The position numbers and the translations under genes are program-made. Shown in pieces: positions 17,969 through 26,520 of a DNA stretch of 64,000 bases (the first letter of the stretch is position 1; the number at the start of each line of letters is the position of its first letter). Source of the DNA: Pseudomaricurvus sp033283175 (GTDB taxonomy: Bacteria; Pseudomonadota; Gammaproteobacteria; Pseudomonadales; Cellvibrionaceae); contig JAWMQM010000004.1 of NCBI GenBank assembly GCA_033283175.1, positions 62,001 through 126,000 on the forward strand. The letters are read 5' to 3'. A model generated the notes under the pieces. That model saw only the letters and a program-made list of their open reading frames with translations. It did no database searches and had not been told where the DNA came from.

Positions 17969-19164
17969 GGGGCAGCCACCTCGCGCTGGCCAGCAGAATT
18001 TGGCATTGGGCGTGGCATCGGGTCGCGGAAGCGGCCGTAACTCCAGTAGGCGGCGCAGGCACCTTCGGAGGAGACCATGCAGGAACCCATGGGGTTTTCC
18101 GGTGTACAGGCGGTGCCAAACAGTTTGCAGTCAATGGGCTTTTTGACACCGCGCAGGATACTGGGGCAGGCGCAGGCCTTGTGATCCACACTCTGTGGCG
18201 CGTCACCATCGGCAAGGGAAGCAAAGCGCCGCTCGGCGTCAAAGTCGGCGAATTGATCGCGAATCTGCAGGGCACTGTCGGGTATCCACCCCAGCCCGCG
18301 CCACTCGAAGCTGTCACGGCGCTCCATGACGCTGTCCACCAGCGCCATGGCCTTGCGGTTGCCATCGCGGGTAACCACCCGGGTGTACTCGTTCTCCACT
18401 TCGCAACGCCCCTCGTTGAGCTGGGCAATCAGCATCAGCGTTGCCTGCATCACGTCCAGCGGTTCAAAGCCGGCAATCACCACCGGCTTGTGGTAACGCT
18501 GCGGAACAAATTCGTAAGGTCGGGTGCCGATGATGGAGCTGACATGGGAGGGACCGAGAAAGCCATCCAGCCGCAGCGCCGGCTCATCGGTTGCCTTTGG
18601 TTCTGTTGCAGGCGTATCCAGCAGGCCACTGATGGCCGACGGGGTGAGCACGTGGTTGCAGAAAACAGAGAAGTTGCGCAGTCCCAGCTGCTGCGCCTGC
18701 AGAATAGCCACCGCCGTCGGGGGCGTGGTGGTTTCAAAACCGATGGCAAAAAAGACCACCTCGCGAGCGGGATTGTCGCGGGCGATATTGAGGGCGTCCC
18801 GGGTGGAGTAGACCATACGCACGTCGGCCCCCTCCGCCTTTACTTTCATCAGGCTGGTGCGGCCGCTGGCCGGAACCCGCAACAGGTCACCGTAGGTGCA
18901 GAGAATGACGTCGTGCTCCCGCAACAGGCGGATCATCAGGTCGATGCGCCCCATGGGCAACACGCACACCGGGCAGCCGGGGCCGTGCACAAAACGCACG
19001 TTGTCCGGCATCAGGTCCTGTACGCCGTAACGGAAGATGGCGTGGGTGTGGCCACCGCAAAACTCCATAAAATGATAATGACGCTGCGGGTCGGCGATGG
19101 CGGCGATATTGGCGGCGATCTGCCGGGCCAACTGCTGGTCACGAAACTCCTGGATGTATTTCAC
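17965..19164 (-). CDS. hypD: Hydrogenase maturation protein HypD
   Basis: 399 residues. HypD forms the scaffold complex with HypC on which Fe(CN)2CO is assembled. Visible motifs: EFCGGHTHAIFRYG and GPGCPVCVLP in the N-terminal half (iron-ligand and redox cysteines), and the C-terminal [4Fe-4S] cysteines in CKLFGTACTPENPMGSCMVS with a further GACAAYW. Length and cysteine set are normal. Start overlaps the hypC stop by 4 bp. Confidence 0.96.
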   Translation of the reverse strand: MKYIQEFRDQQLARQIAANIAAIADPQRHYHFMEFCGGHTHAIFRYGVQDLMPDNVRFVHGPGCPVCVLPMGRIDLMIRLLREHDVILCTYGDLLRVPASGRTSLMKVKAEGADVRMVYSTRDALNIARDNPAREVVFFAIGFETTTPPTAVAILQAQQLGLRNFSVFCNHVLTPSAISGLLDTPATEPKATDEPALRLDGFLGPSHVSSIIGTRPYEFVPQRYHKPVVIAGFEPLDVMQATLMLIAQLNEGRCEVENEYTRVVTRDGNRKAMALVDSVMERRDSFEWRGLGWIPDSALQIRDQFADFDAERRFASLADGDAPQSVDHKACACPSILRGVKKPIDCKLFGTACTPENPMGSCMVSSEGACAAYWSYGRFRDPMPRPMPNSAGQREVAAP

Positions 19165-19421
19165 GGCGTGGTCTCCCCCGCGCTTGTCACTTCTGCCAAA
19201 TCCACCGTTGCCAACTCGGCAAACAGGGCCAGGGTTTTCTCCGCTTCCTGTGGATCGATCTTCTCCAGCGCATAGCCCACATGCACCAGCACGTAATCGC
19301 CAACACTGACGTTTTCCACCAGTGCCAGGGAGATGCTCTTGTGCACTTCACCAATGGCTACGGTGGCGTTGTCGCCGGCGCTGTCGATAGTGACAACGGC
19401 GGCGGGAATGGCGAGACACAT
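19161..19421 (-). CDS. hypC: Hydrogenase maturation chaperone HypC
   Basis: 86 residues beginning MCLAIPA; after Met removal Cys2 carries the Fe(CN)2CO unit to the large subunit together with HypD. The VGDYVLVHVGYALEKID segment is the family core. There is a second, diverged paralogue (HupF, 24059-24430) in the same operon, the usual situation in hup/hox clusters. A 20-bp gap separates it from hypB. Confidence 0.95.
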   Translation of the reverse strand: MCLAIPAAVVTIDSAGDNATVAIGEVHKSISLALVENVSVGDYVLVHVGYALEKIDPQEAEKTLALFAELATVDLAEVTSAGETTP

Positions 19422-19441
19422 AGCGAGGGTTCCTCTGTTCT

Positions 19442-20326
19442 TTATTGACCGATGGCTGCCAGCTGCCGTGAGGCCGCGAGCCAGTCATACCAGGCCTGCA
19501 TACCCTCGCCGGTGGTGGCGGAGACCTGAAGTACGCGGATTTTCGGATTCACCCGGCGGGCGTTGGCGATGCACTGCTGCACATCAAACTGCAGGTGCGG
19601 CAGCAAGTCAGTCTTGTTCAGCAGCATCATGTCGGCAGCGTGAAACATATCCGGATACTTGAGCGGCTTGTCCTCACCTTCGGTGACCGACAGGATCGCC
19701 ACCTTGTGCGCCTCTCCCAGGTCAAAGGCCGCCGGACACACCAGGTTGCCGACGTTCTCGATAAACAGGATGCTGTTCGCCTCCGGTGCCAGTGCTTCCA
19801 GTGCATGTCCCACCATGTGGCCGTCGAGATGGCAGCCCTTACCGGTATTGATCTGCAGCGCTTTCACGCCAGTGGCGCGGATGCGCTCAGCGTCGTTGAC
19901 GGTCTGCTGGTCGCCTTCAATCACCGCCATGGAGAAACGCTCCTTGAGGTCGGTGATGGTACGGGTGAGGAGTGTGGTCTTACCGGAGCCGGGGCTGGAG
20001 ACCAGATTGAGAGCGAGGATATGGCGCTCGGCAAACCACTGGCGGTTGGCCGCAGCATAGTGATTATTCTTGGAGAGAATGTCCTGTTCGATCTGTACCA
20101 TGCGCGCCTGGCTCATCCCCGGTGCATGGGCATGGGCGGGACCGGCGCCATAGTCGTGCAACGCCGTGTCGCTGGCGGCCGGGTGATCATGGTGATCCTG
20201 TGCGTGGTGATGATGCCCGTGATCGTGGTGATGATGGCTGTGATCATGATCATGGGCATGATCGTGTTGATGAAGCACGCCCTCTACCTGCACCTCACCT
20301 TCGGCACAACCGCAAACCGTACACAT
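19442..20326 (-). CDS. hypB: Hydrogenase nickel-incorporation GTPase HypB (His-rich)
   Basis: 294 residues. The N-terminus has the CxxCGC nickel site (MCTVCGCAEGE), then a striking histidine/aspartate-rich tract of about 40 residues (HDHAHDHDHSHHHHDHGHHHH type) able to store nickel, as in rhizobial HypB, and then the SIMIBI GTPase domain with P-loop SSPGSGKTT, ENVGNLVCP and NKTDLL. It delivers Ni2+ to the large subunit with HypA. The stop of hypA and the start of hypB share one base. Confidence 0.95.
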   Translation of the reverse strand: MCTVCGCAEGEVQVEGVLHQHDHAHDHDHSHHHHDHGHHHHAQDHHDHPAASDTALHDYGAGPAHAHAPGMSQARMVQIEQDILSKNNHYAAANRQWFAERHILALNLVSSPGSGKTTLLTRTITDLKERFSMAVIEGDQQTVNDAERIRATGVKALQINTGKGCHLDGHMVGHALEALAPEANSILFIENVGNLVCPAAFDLGEAHKVAILSVTEGEDKPLKYPDMFHAADMMLLNKTDLLPHLQFDVQQCIANARRVNPKIRVLQVSATTGEGMQAWYDWLAASRQLAAIGQ

Positions 20327-20667
20327 TACTCCACCTCCAGTTCCTTGATTTTCATTTCGTCACCACCGGTCACCTGCAGCTGGTAGCTGTCGCACTCCGG
20401 ACAGGCATCAAAGCGCTGCTGCACCGGCACCAGCTTGCCGCACTGCAGGCACCAGGCCTCGGCGGGCACATCAATAATTTCCAGTCGCGCTGCCTCTGCC
20501 AGGGTACCGCGGGTGACCACCTCAAAATTGAATCGCAGCGCCGACTGTTCCACCCCGGCCAAGGCACCAATTTCCAGCCACACGGTTTTCACCCGGCTGA
20601 AGCCCTGGGCGCTGGCGCTGCTCTCCAGGATCTGCACAATGCCCTCGCAGAGCGATAACTCATGCAT
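20326..20667 (-). CDS. hypA: Hydrogenase nickel chaperone HypA
   Basis: 113 residues from the ATG at 20667, because HypA must begin MHEL (His2 and Glu3 bind nickel); the frame is open to 20685 but those codons overlap hupK. The zinc-finger cysteines are present in WCLQCGKLV and CPECDSY. It passes nickel to the hydrogenase large subunit with HypB. It overlaps the end of hupK by 8 bp. Confidence 0.95.
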   Translation of the reverse strand: MHELSLCEGIVQILESSASAQGFSRVKTVWLEIGALAGVEQSALRFNFEVVTRGTLAEAARLEIIDVPAEAWCLQCGKLVPVQQRFDACPECDSYQLQVTGGDEMKIKELEVE

Positions 20668-21919
20668 GGCTTGCCTCCGCTTCACGCAAGGTCAGTTGAT
20701 ACCCGACACAGGGATCCACCAGTTCGATCAGCAGCGCCGCCTGATGGTGAATGGCACTGACGGAACCCCGCAGCGACTGCAAACTCCTGGCAACCACACC
20801 ACGGGGATGAAAGTTCCACTCGGTGGGAGCGAGGATGCGGTAGTCAGTGATGGTGCTGCCCTGCAACTGCAACCAGTGCAGCAGTTGGCCGCGCGCCGCA
20901 TTCACCAGCCCCACCGGCAGTGCGGAGCCTGCGTGGGTTGCCGGCCAGGCTTCCCACGCCAGACCCCGCTCCGTAAACAACCCCTGCAAGCGCTGCAGCA
21001 GCGCCACCACTTCACTCACCAGCGCTGCGGCCCGTGTCAGGAGTCCGGTGCCACAGGTTTCCCGCAGGTCGGTCAGCAGCGGGGTGTGATTGCGCATCAG
21101 GCTGCTACTCTCACGGGGTTCGCCCAACCACTCCGGGCGGGCAATAAAATCCCAACTCTGCAGCCGTTGCACCAGCGTCCCCAGCGATGTCTCGCCCGCC
21201 AGTGACAAGGCCTCTACCGCCCCCTGGCCTGCGGCACTCCAGCCGCTCTCCTCGATCTTGCCCAGCATCGCCACTGCCACTGGCCGTTGGCGGCCTGAGG
21301 TGGTGGCGAGCCAGGTGCGCATTTGCTGATGACTGTGCAGCGCACGCCAGCCCGCTACCGTGCCGCCCAGAAGCTGCCCACCTATCAAGCTTTCCAACCG
21401 CTTCAACGTGGCGTTAATGGCGACGTAGTCCACCGATGGACTGTCCACCGTGGCGCTGTGGACCGACGCCGCCGATAACTGCGGCACGAACCAGCGGTGG
21501 ATATCCCCGAAGGCCAGCTCAAACTCCTGTTGCAGTTGCAGTACCAGTGCCAGCGCCTGACGCTGTGGCTGCAGCCCAAGGTGTTTGGGCCAGTCGAGAA
21601 AGATCCGCCACAGGTGTTCACGCAAGGTCTCCATATCCACGGCTGCACGGCGCAACACCTGGGTTTCGGCACTGGCCACCGCACCACAGGCATTTTCAAT
21701 CGCGGTGGCACAGGCGCAGGCCTGGGAGCGACCACAAACGCTGAACAGTGCCTGCACCAGCGGCACCGCGTGTTCTATGTCGCGTCCGGCAAGCAGCTTG
21801 CTGGCCATGACCCGTCGTGACGACTGCACCCCGACGGCGGAGATCGCGGCTGCTTCGCTGCGCCCCGTCCAGTGCAGCTCTACCGTGATCTGGCCCTCAG
21901 TGCGCAGCGGCAGGTTCAC
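20660..21919 (-). CDS. hupK: Hydrogenase assembly protein HupK/HoxV (large-subunit paralogue)
   Basis: 419 residues. The protein resembles a degenerate hydrogenase large subunit: FSVCGRSQACACATAIENA stands for the N-terminal RxCGxCxxxH motif, and the C-terminus LVDPCVGYQLT keeps DPC but has lost the second cysteine. APTEWNFHPRG is a shared large-subunit motif. In rhizobial and Cupriavidus clusters this protein is a scaffold for the Fe(CN)2CO unit during maturation of the uptake enzyme. Its position between hupJ and hypA is canonical. Confidence 0.88.
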   Translation of the reverse strand: MNLPLRTEGQITVELHWTGRSEAAAISAVGVQSSRRVMASKLLAGRDIEHAVPLVQALFSVCGRSQACACATAIENACGAVASAETQVLRRAAVDMETLREHLWRIFLDWPKHLGLQPQRQALALVLQLQQEFELAFGDIHRWFVPQLSAASVHSATVDSPSVDYVAINATLKRLESLIGGQLLGGTVAGWRALHSHQQMRTWLATTSGRQRPVAVAMLGKIEESGWSAAGQGAVEALSLAGETSLGTLVQRLQSWDFIARPEWLGEPRESSSLMRNHTPLLTDLRETCGTGLLTRAAALVSEVVALLQRLQGLFTERGLAWEAWPATHAGSALPVGLVNAARGQLLHWLQLQGSTITDYRILAPTEWNFHPRGVVARSLQSLRGSVSAIHHQAALLIELVDPCVGYQLTLREAEASHA

Positions 21920-22563
21920 GAACGCCTGCCGGTAAACAGCTGTCGCCGGCTCAGCGGCCTGGGTGCGGCAGCTCGTTGCGCCCCTCGCGGTTCTGATCCA
22001 GACAGCTCTGGTCCGGACAGTTCCGATACGGACTGTCCCGCGCCAGGCGGGTCTCCCGCGGCTGCATCAGATGCCTCCACTGTTGGCCCGGCATCGGTGA
22101 CCAGCGGATTACCACCGGCGTCCAGCAGCTCCAGGTTGTCGAAGTTCATCAGCTCCGCCAGCACGGCCGTGGCCGTATCCAGCACCGCCGCCTGATCCTG
22201 GAACTGGTACATGGGCGAAAAAAGTGAGCAGCTCAGGTAGCGCCCTATCCCCTCCTCGGCGCCGACCATAAATTCGTAACTGCCGGACGGAAAACAGTGC
22301 GTCTGTTTGTTGCCAATGCGCAGGGTTGCCAAGGTTTCCACAGCATCGTCCGTGGCCGGCAACAGCATCAGATTCATAAACCAGGGCGTGACCAGCACGC
22401 CCAGGTACCATCCCTGCCAACAAACAAAGTTGTCGGCATTGACCTGCAGCAGCGGATGAATAACCGGTATCCCCTGCATACGGGTCTGCAGGATATGGGT
22501 AAAGGTCTGCCGTAATGTCTGCTGCCACTCAGGCAGGGAGCGGACAGCCATTGCCACCGTCAA
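21916..22563 (-). CDS. hupJ: HybE-family [NiFe]-hydrogenase assembly chaperone HupJ/HoxT
   Basis: 215 residues from a TTG at 22563 that overlaps the rubredoxin stop (TTGA) and has GGAG four bases upstream; an ATG at 22551 is an equally possible start. The HybE core is visible: HPLLQVNADNFVCWQGWYLGVLVTPWFMNLMLLP and FPSGSYEFMVGAEEGIGRYLSCSLFSPMYQF. These proteins guard the Tat-exported small subunit before assembly. The C-terminal 50 residues are an Ala/Pro/Ser-rich extension that ends RRQLFTGRRS, reminiscent of the basic HupJ tails. Confidence 0.86.
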   Translation of the reverse strand: MTVAMAVRSLPEWQQTLRQTFTHILQTRMQGIPVIHPLLQVNADNFVCWQGWYLGVLVTPWFMNLMLLPATDDAVETLATLRIGNKQTHCFPSGSYEFMVGAEEGIGRYLSCSLFSPMYQFQDQAAVLDTATAVLAELMNFDNLELLDAGGNPLVTDAGPTVEASDAAAGDPPGAGQSVSELSGPELSGSEPRGAQRAAAPRPLSRRQLFTGRRS

Positions 22564-22784
22564 GACTCCACCACCAGGAACTCATCCCTGTTACCGTCAC
22601 ACACGGGACACGCCCAGTGGGACGGCAGCTGTGAAAACGGTGTCCCCGCTGCCACCTGCCAGTATTCATCACCGACCGCGGGATCGTAGAGGTACCAGCA
22701 GATTTTGCACTCCAGCTTGCTGTCATCGCTCAGCTTGCTGTTGTCGCCGCCGTAGGAGCCTTCAAAAAATACATCCTCTCTCAC
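22560..22784 (-). CDS. hupI: Hydrogenase-associated rubredoxin HupI/HoxR
   Basis: 74 residues from a GTG at 22784 that overlaps the hupH stop (GTGA); upstream codons of the open frame lie within hupH. Two CxxC pairs (LECKICWYLYDP and ACPVCDGN) bind the single iron, with the rubredoxin aromatic residues around them. HupI/HoxR is needed for hydrogenase assembly or repair in air, especially for oxygen-tolerant enzymes. The N-terminal extension of about 25 residues before the first CxxC is typical of the hup type. Confidence 0.92.
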   Translation of the reverse strand: MREDVFFEGSYGGDNSKLSDDSKLECKICWYLYDPAVGDEYWQVAAGTPFSQLPSHWACPVCDGNRDEFLVVES

Positions 22785-23653
22785 CGGTAGATCTCCAGGA
22801 TTTCCCGCAGGCGCCCGGCGCTGTCGGCAATATCTTCCGGCGCTGCACAGGCCGCTTCCGGCACGGTGCAGAGCTCCAGTGAATTGAGGATGTTCTTGTC
22901 CTGGGAGTTGAAGTAGCGCACCCACCAGACGTTGCGGGTGGCGCTGCTGGTAATTCGGCAGTTGCCATAACCCCGCGACAGAATGGTGGTGTTGCCCGCA
23001 CCCAGGCAGTAATCGAGAAACATCAGGTCCTCGTCACTCTGGGGCAGCAGGGTCAGGTTGATGGTGTGGGGCATATCACCAGGCTGGTAATTTGCCAGGA
23101 ACTCGTTGATCTCGGCCAGCAGCGGCGGCGCATTGCAGACGCCGGCAGGCAGTTCCTGCAGGGAGACGGATACCGACGGCGCTGCGGCGGAGAAGGTATC
23201 CTTCATAACCAGCTGCGGTACTGGTCCCACCTCGATGGCGTCCTGTAACAACTCGCCACTTGCGGCAAACTGTTGCACTCGCCAGACACCGGTCAGTACC
23301 GACTCCTGGATACGGGTGCGACCGTCGGCGCCGAAGAGGATACCGACCTCCCCCTCCCCCATCACCTGATCCACCAGCTCGCGGTTGGCAGCATCCAGAT
23401 CACTGACCTCAACGCGAATATTCTCCTGGCCCGCGCGCCACGCCTCAGTAAACTGCAGCAGTTCGTCCAGTCGCTGCAAGGCGGCACTGAGATGGGTCAC
23501 CTCCTCCGGTTCCGGCAGGATAGGTGCGCTGTAGGTATCCATACCCGAGGGCAGCTGCAGGATATCGAGCTCGGCACCATCAATCCCGGCAGGTTGGCTG
23601 CCCGGCCCCATCAATACATTGGTGAGCGATGAAAAGTCGTTATTGTCAGTCAC
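22781..23653 (-). CDS. hupH: Hydrogenase expression/formation protein HupH/HoxQ (HyaF family)
   Basis: 290 residues with the HupH_C-type second half: LMFLDYCLGAGNTTILSRGYGNCRITSSATRNVWWVRYFNSQDKNI is strongly characteristic. The first half contains the internal repeat-like GEGEVGILFGADGRTRIQESVLTGVWRV. It assists cofactor handling of the small subunit during maturation, known from hup and hox mutants. Overlaps hupG by 8 bp and hupI by 4 bp. Confidence 0.93.
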   Translation of the reverse strand: MTDNNDFSSLTNVLMGPGSQPAGIDGAELDILQLPSGMDTYSAPILPEPEEVTHLSAALQRLDELLQFTEAWRAGQENIRVEVSDLDAANRELVDQVMGEGEVGILFGADGRTRIQESVLTGVWRVQQFAASGELLQDAIEVGPVPQLVMKDTFSAAAPSVSVSLQELPAGVCNAPPLLAEINEFLANYQPGDMPHTINLTLLPQSDEDLMFLDYCLGAGNTTILSRGYGNCRITSSATRNVWWVRYFNSQDKNILNSLELCTVPEAACAAPEDIADSAGRLREILEIYR

Positions 23654-24059
23654 TGCTGCTCTCCTGAAGATTGATCACCGGAATGGCATTGTGGTCACGG
23701 GCCTGCAGCAGCGCAGGTATTTCACGCAGGTAGTCCTCCCAGTTGTGAATGCCGGTAATGGCACCGCGATACTCGCCGCTCACAAAGAAAGCCAGTGCCG
23801 GCCAACGGGTGAAATCAAAATACCCCTGCAGCTGGTGCTCGAAACTGCTGTCCACAATGGCCCCACTGAGGCCACTGAAATGTTTCAACAGCTCCGGCAG
23901 CACCATGGCCACGTCGTTGCTCTCCGGGTAGCGCGCCGGGTCCTCGGCAAAGAAAAGCACCGCCTTACCATGGGCCTGCAGAAAACTTTCGCAGTTGTCG
24001 GCGTGGACGCTCGTTAAATTGTGTTTCTGCAACATGCGCTCGATCAGTGGTGAAGACAT
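23646..24059 (-). CDS. hupG: Hydrogenase assembly chaperone HupG/HoxO (HyaE family)
   Basis: 137 residues with a thioredoxin-like fold but no CxxC active site. The stretch VLFFAEDPARYPESNDVAMVLPELLKHF and FTRWPALAFFVSGEYRGAITGIHNWEDYL match the HyaE/HupG family. It binds the Tat signal of the small subunit and holds it until cofactors are in place. Its ATG overlaps the hupF TGA by one base; the position between hupF and hupH is canonical. Confidence 0.92.
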   Translation of the reverse strand: MSSPLIERMLQKHNLTSVHADNCESFLQAHGKAVLFFAEDPARYPESNDVAMVLPELLKHFSGLSGAIVDSSFEHQLQGYFDFTRWPALAFFVSGEYRGAITGIHNWEDYLREIPALLQARDHNAIPVINLQESSSD

Positions 24060-24430
24060 CAGTGCTCCCCGGGTTGCGTCTGTAGTTGAGGTTCGTCCTG
24101 TGAGGGCCCAGCCTCGTGCTGCAACTCACTGGCCTGGATGCGGAGAAACTCCGGCAGTTGCGGCTCACGATCAATCAGGTCGGCAAACAGGTGGTCAATA
24201 CTCTCGCCCCGCAGGGCTCCCTGCAGGGCCAGCAGCGCCTGCTGGATCTCCAGCGCCTGCTGTCCGCTAAGGACTTCGCGGGCGGTATCGAGAAAGGTGA
24301 GTACCCAGGTGCCGGTTGGCAGTTCGCCGAGCAGCATCATATCGATGTCAAAGCGCTGACCATCAGCGTCCTCGCAGGTGGCGCGACTGCCGTGATGGGT
24401 GACGATCTGCATGGGGATACCGATACACAT
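24059..24430 (-). CDS. hupF: HypC-like assembly chaperone HupF/HoxL
   Basis: 123 residues beginning MCIGIPM, so Cys2 is available to carry the iron unit as in HypC. The body (GELPTGTWVLTFLDTAREVLSG) matches HupF/HoxL; the C-terminus is extended by a Gln/Glu/Pro-rich tail of about 25 residues. In Rhizobium HupF is needed for processing of the uptake large subunit at higher oxygen tension and protects it. Five bases separate it from hupD. Confidence 0.9.
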   Translation of the reverse strand: MCIGIPMQIVTHHGSRATCEDADGQRFDIDMMLLGELPTGTWVLTFLDTAREVLSGQQALEIQQALLALQGALRGESIDHLFADLIDREPQLPEFLRIQASELQHEAGPSQDEPQLQTQPGEH

Positions 24431-24435
24431 ATCGA

Positions 24436-25179
24436 CTACTCCCCCAAACCGCTGTCAGGCACGGCAGCTTCTGTCTGCCGGTAGGCATCAAGGTGCTGGT
24501 CCAGCGCCACACTCATGCCGTCAATATCCGCAGGGCGGTAAGCCACCTGGTAGTCCGCCGAATTAAGTACCCGGGAGTCACCCACACGACAGGCCTCCGT
24601 CTCACCGGGACGCTGCTGTTCGTAGAGCTCTATATCGGAGATGGTGCCGCTGGCAGCGACGTTGGCGGTAAGCGGCTGTTGCCGCCGCCGGGCATGAACC
24701 CCCAGTGCAGAGAGGTAATCCAGGGCGGCCTGCAGGGCGGCCGGCATTTGCGCCTTAACTTCCGGCCTCAGGCTACCGCCGTAGTCTTCCAGCGCCACCG
24801 GCTGGACTCCCACCAGTAACAGGTGCCGGGGGTAGTCGCCCATCATCTCCGCCAGCGCCAGCACCTCCTGAAAACCGGTCTGATGCAGGCTGACTTTTTT
24901 CGCGCCAAGAAACTTCGGCACCTGCTCACCTTCCACCAGCTTCAGGGTGCCGCCGGGAAGGTCGTAGTCGACAGCGTCAAACACCACCAGAATGTCGGCC
25001 TCCCGAATGTACTGCACCAGGTAAATGCCCTGGGTGCCGCCATCCAGTAACTGCACATTGTCATCAAACTCGTACTGACGCTGCAGGGCTTCTACTGCAC
25101 GCACACCAAAGCCCTCATCGGCCCACAAGATGTTGCCGATACCCAAAATCAATACTTGTGGCTTGCTCTCTCCGGGCAC
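24436..25179 (-). CDS. hupD: Hydrogenase maturation endopeptidase HupD/HoxM
   Basis: 247 residues from a GTG at 25179. The N-terminus GIGNILWADEGFGVRAVEAL with the conserved Glu, Asp62-region FDAVDYDLPGGTL and HQTGFQEVL are nickel-binding and family motifs of the HyaD/HupD protease, which clips the HupL C-terminal peptide after the DPCxxCxxH motif. It is about 45 residues longer than usual at the C-terminus, where the extra part is polar and of unknown role. It is the first gene of the maturation operon, 80-95 nt downstream of a sigma-54 promoter. Confidence 0.93.
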   Translation of the reverse strand: MPGESKPQVLILGIGNILWADEGFGVRAVEALQRQYEFDDNVQLLDGGTQGIYLVQYIREADILVVFDAVDYDLPGGTLKLVEGEQVPKFLGAKKVSLHQTGFQEVLALAEMMGDYPRHLLLVGVQPVALEDYGGSLRPEVKAQMPAALQAALDYLSALGVHARRRQQPLTANVAASGTISDIELYEQQRPGETEACRVGDSRVLNSADYQVAYRPADIDGMSVALDQHLDAYRQTEAAVPDSGLGE

Positions 25180-25258
25180 GTTGTATTTCCCGTCTCTGGT
25201 TATGCTGGCGCACTCTGTTGCACACAGGCGCGGCAGCTTGTTATCAGGAGAGACTATG

Positions 25259-25273
25259 GCAACCCTTGTGCCA
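25259..25273 (-). promoter_or_regulatory. Sigma-54 (-24/-12) promoter of the hupD operon
   Basis: Read on the minus strand, TGGCAC-AAGGG-TTGC matches the sigma-54 consensus perfectly, with GG and GC 10 bp apart. The start of transcription would be near 25247, about 68 nt before the hupD GTG. The only sigma-54 activator in the window is HoxA, encoded in this same operon. Confidence 0.85.
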
Positions 25274-25490
25274 ACCGGGGAAAAAGACTAAGCGGCTGAA
25301 ATTATTAAGGTTTTATGAGTGTGAGCAACGAGGAAAACAGACACACTGGTCATCGTCTTGTCAGTTTTGTTGGGAAAAGTACGACAACTTACCAGTAAGC
25401 CGGACTGATTGGTGTCGCTGTGCTGTACAACTGGAAGGCAAGTATTCAATGCGTACAGGGTTCACGCTCATACCCCAATCCCTGAGCTAG

Positions 25491-25529
25491 CGGGTAACTG
25501 CCAGCAGGTCACCTGCAGGCAGTTACCCG
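25491..25529. terminator. Long hairpin ending the roadblock operon
   Basis: Arms CGGGTAACTGCC and GGCAGTTACCCG pair perfectly, and inside them GCAGGT pairs with ACCTGC, so the whole 39-nt stretch is nearly one palindrome. It starts 20 bp beyond the stop of the last roadblock gene. There is no adjacent T-run in either direction, so it may be a barrier or mRNA 3' stabiliser rather than a classic terminator. The rest of 25180-25490 holds only the sigma-54 promoter and presumably the activator-binding region. Confidence 0.55.
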
Positions 25530-25548
25530 GGATCTCTGCAGGCCGGTT

Positions 25549-25944
25549 TTAACCAGCCTGTATCAGCGCCCGTATCTCTTCGGCCGCACGGTTGGCATCG
25601 ATCAATACCTTGCCAATACTGATTTTGGGGCGGGCGGAAAGCGCCAAAACCGCATCACTACCCGCATAGGTCACCAACATGACTCCCTGGTTACCGGTCA
25701 CCATAAGCTGACGCATCTGGCCAATCGACACCTGCTGGGTCGTCTGGTCAGCCAGTACCAGCAAGGAGGCGCACATGGCCGCAAAGCGGTTTTTATCCGT
25801 CTCCTTGGCCAGAGCCGAACTGATAATATGGCCATCGGTGGACATGGTGGCAGAGGCGTGGATCTGCCCCCCGGAATCCGCATTCAATTTCCGCAAAATC
25901 GAACGAATCTTGCTCGACAGCGGATTACTCTCTTCTGATTTCAT
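25549..25944 (-). CDS. Roadblock/LC7-domain protein
   Basis: 131 residues from the ATG at 25944; the frame is open to a TTG at 26001 but those codons (Gly/Arg/Pro-rich) do not fit the fold. The sequence has the roadblock layout: helix, GGQIHASATMSTDGHIISSAL strands, helix with FAAMCASLLVLADQTTQQ, then GQMRQLMVTGNQGVMLVTYAGSDAVLALSARP. Such proteins (MglB type) dimerise and act as GAP or co-GEF for MglA-like GTPases, one of which is encoded just upstream. It is the last gene of a four-gene operon. Confidence 0.82.
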   Translation of the reverse strand: MKSEESNPLSSKIRSILRKLNADSGGQIHASATMSTDGHIISSALAKETDKNRFAAMCASLLVLADQTTQQVSIGQMRQLMVTGNQGVMLVTYAGSDAVLALSARPKISIGKVLIDANRAAEEIRALIQAG

Positions 25945-26004
25945 CTGACTCACTGATCCATGTTTGGGTGGGTGGGGAACACGTCCCCGGCCTGAGAACA
26001 ATCG

Positions 26005-26412
26005 TTAAAAGCCCGCTTCCAGCAATGGCAGCTGGCCTCGCGCTTTGGTCAATATCATGCCGAGGTTGGCACTGAGCCGGCAGACAAAGCAGGCCACATG
26101 GCTATGATTACCCCTGGCCCGCAGGAAGACGTGAATCAGGTTTTCTGAATTGACCATAATCTCCCTGAAATAGTGGAAGTCATCGTCAGGCAGACCTCGC
26201 AGTCTTTTAAAGATCTGCTCGATATTCACCACAGTCGGCCCCTGAAACAGGTCCGTGGTCGCTGCGGCCAGCAGGTTCAAAACCTCTTCAGGGTGCGAAT
26301 CGACGGTTTGAACACCCAGTAACATACCGCTTTCCATATCAATATAACCGGCGGCAAGACAGTCGGGGACGGCGGCGACCGCCTGGCCGAGCACCTCTTC
26401 AAACATAGACAT
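26005..26412 (-). CDS. Roadblock-like protein, divergent second copy
   Basis: 135 residues. Secondary-structure pattern and motifs (AAGYIDMESGMLLGVQTVDSHPEEVLNLLAAATTDLFQG, then SENLIHVFLRARGNHSHVACFVCRLSANLGMILTKARGQL) suggest a roadblock/LC7 or related profilin-like dimer fold, but the match is weaker than for its neighbour. It lies between the GTPase gene and the clear roadblock gene, separated by about 110 bp from the former. It may form a heterodimer with the next protein. Confidence 0.6.
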   Translation of the reverse strand: MSMFEEVLGQAVAAVPDCLAAGYIDMESGMLLGVQTVDSHPEEVLNLLAAATTDLFQGPTVVNIEQIFKRLRGLPDDDFHYFREIMVNSENLIHVFLRARGNHSHVACFVCRLSANLGMILTKARGQLPLLEAGF

Positions 26413-26520
26413 TTGGCTACTCCATACTGATTCTGTTATCTGAACTTATGACCCGGAAAGATTGCAGCCCGGACGAACCGGGAAGAGCAACCACCGATCG
26501 ATGATTCACACTGTAAGATG

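Noticed and set aside
17806..19275. 489-codon open frame opposite hypD and hypE
   Set aside because: It runs antisense across clear hyp genes with overlapping starts; long antisense frames are common in GC-rich DNA. Its residues show no domain pattern.
25205..25222. TGGCGC...TTGC on the plus strand as another sigma-54 promoter
   Set aside because: GG and GC are 11 bp apart rather than 10, and no plus-strand gene follows.
25255..25290. 11-codon ORF (MATLVPTGEKD) with a good AGGAGA ribosome-binding site on the plus strand
   Set aside because: It lies exactly over the sigma-54 promoter read on the other strand; the match to a start site is probably chance.
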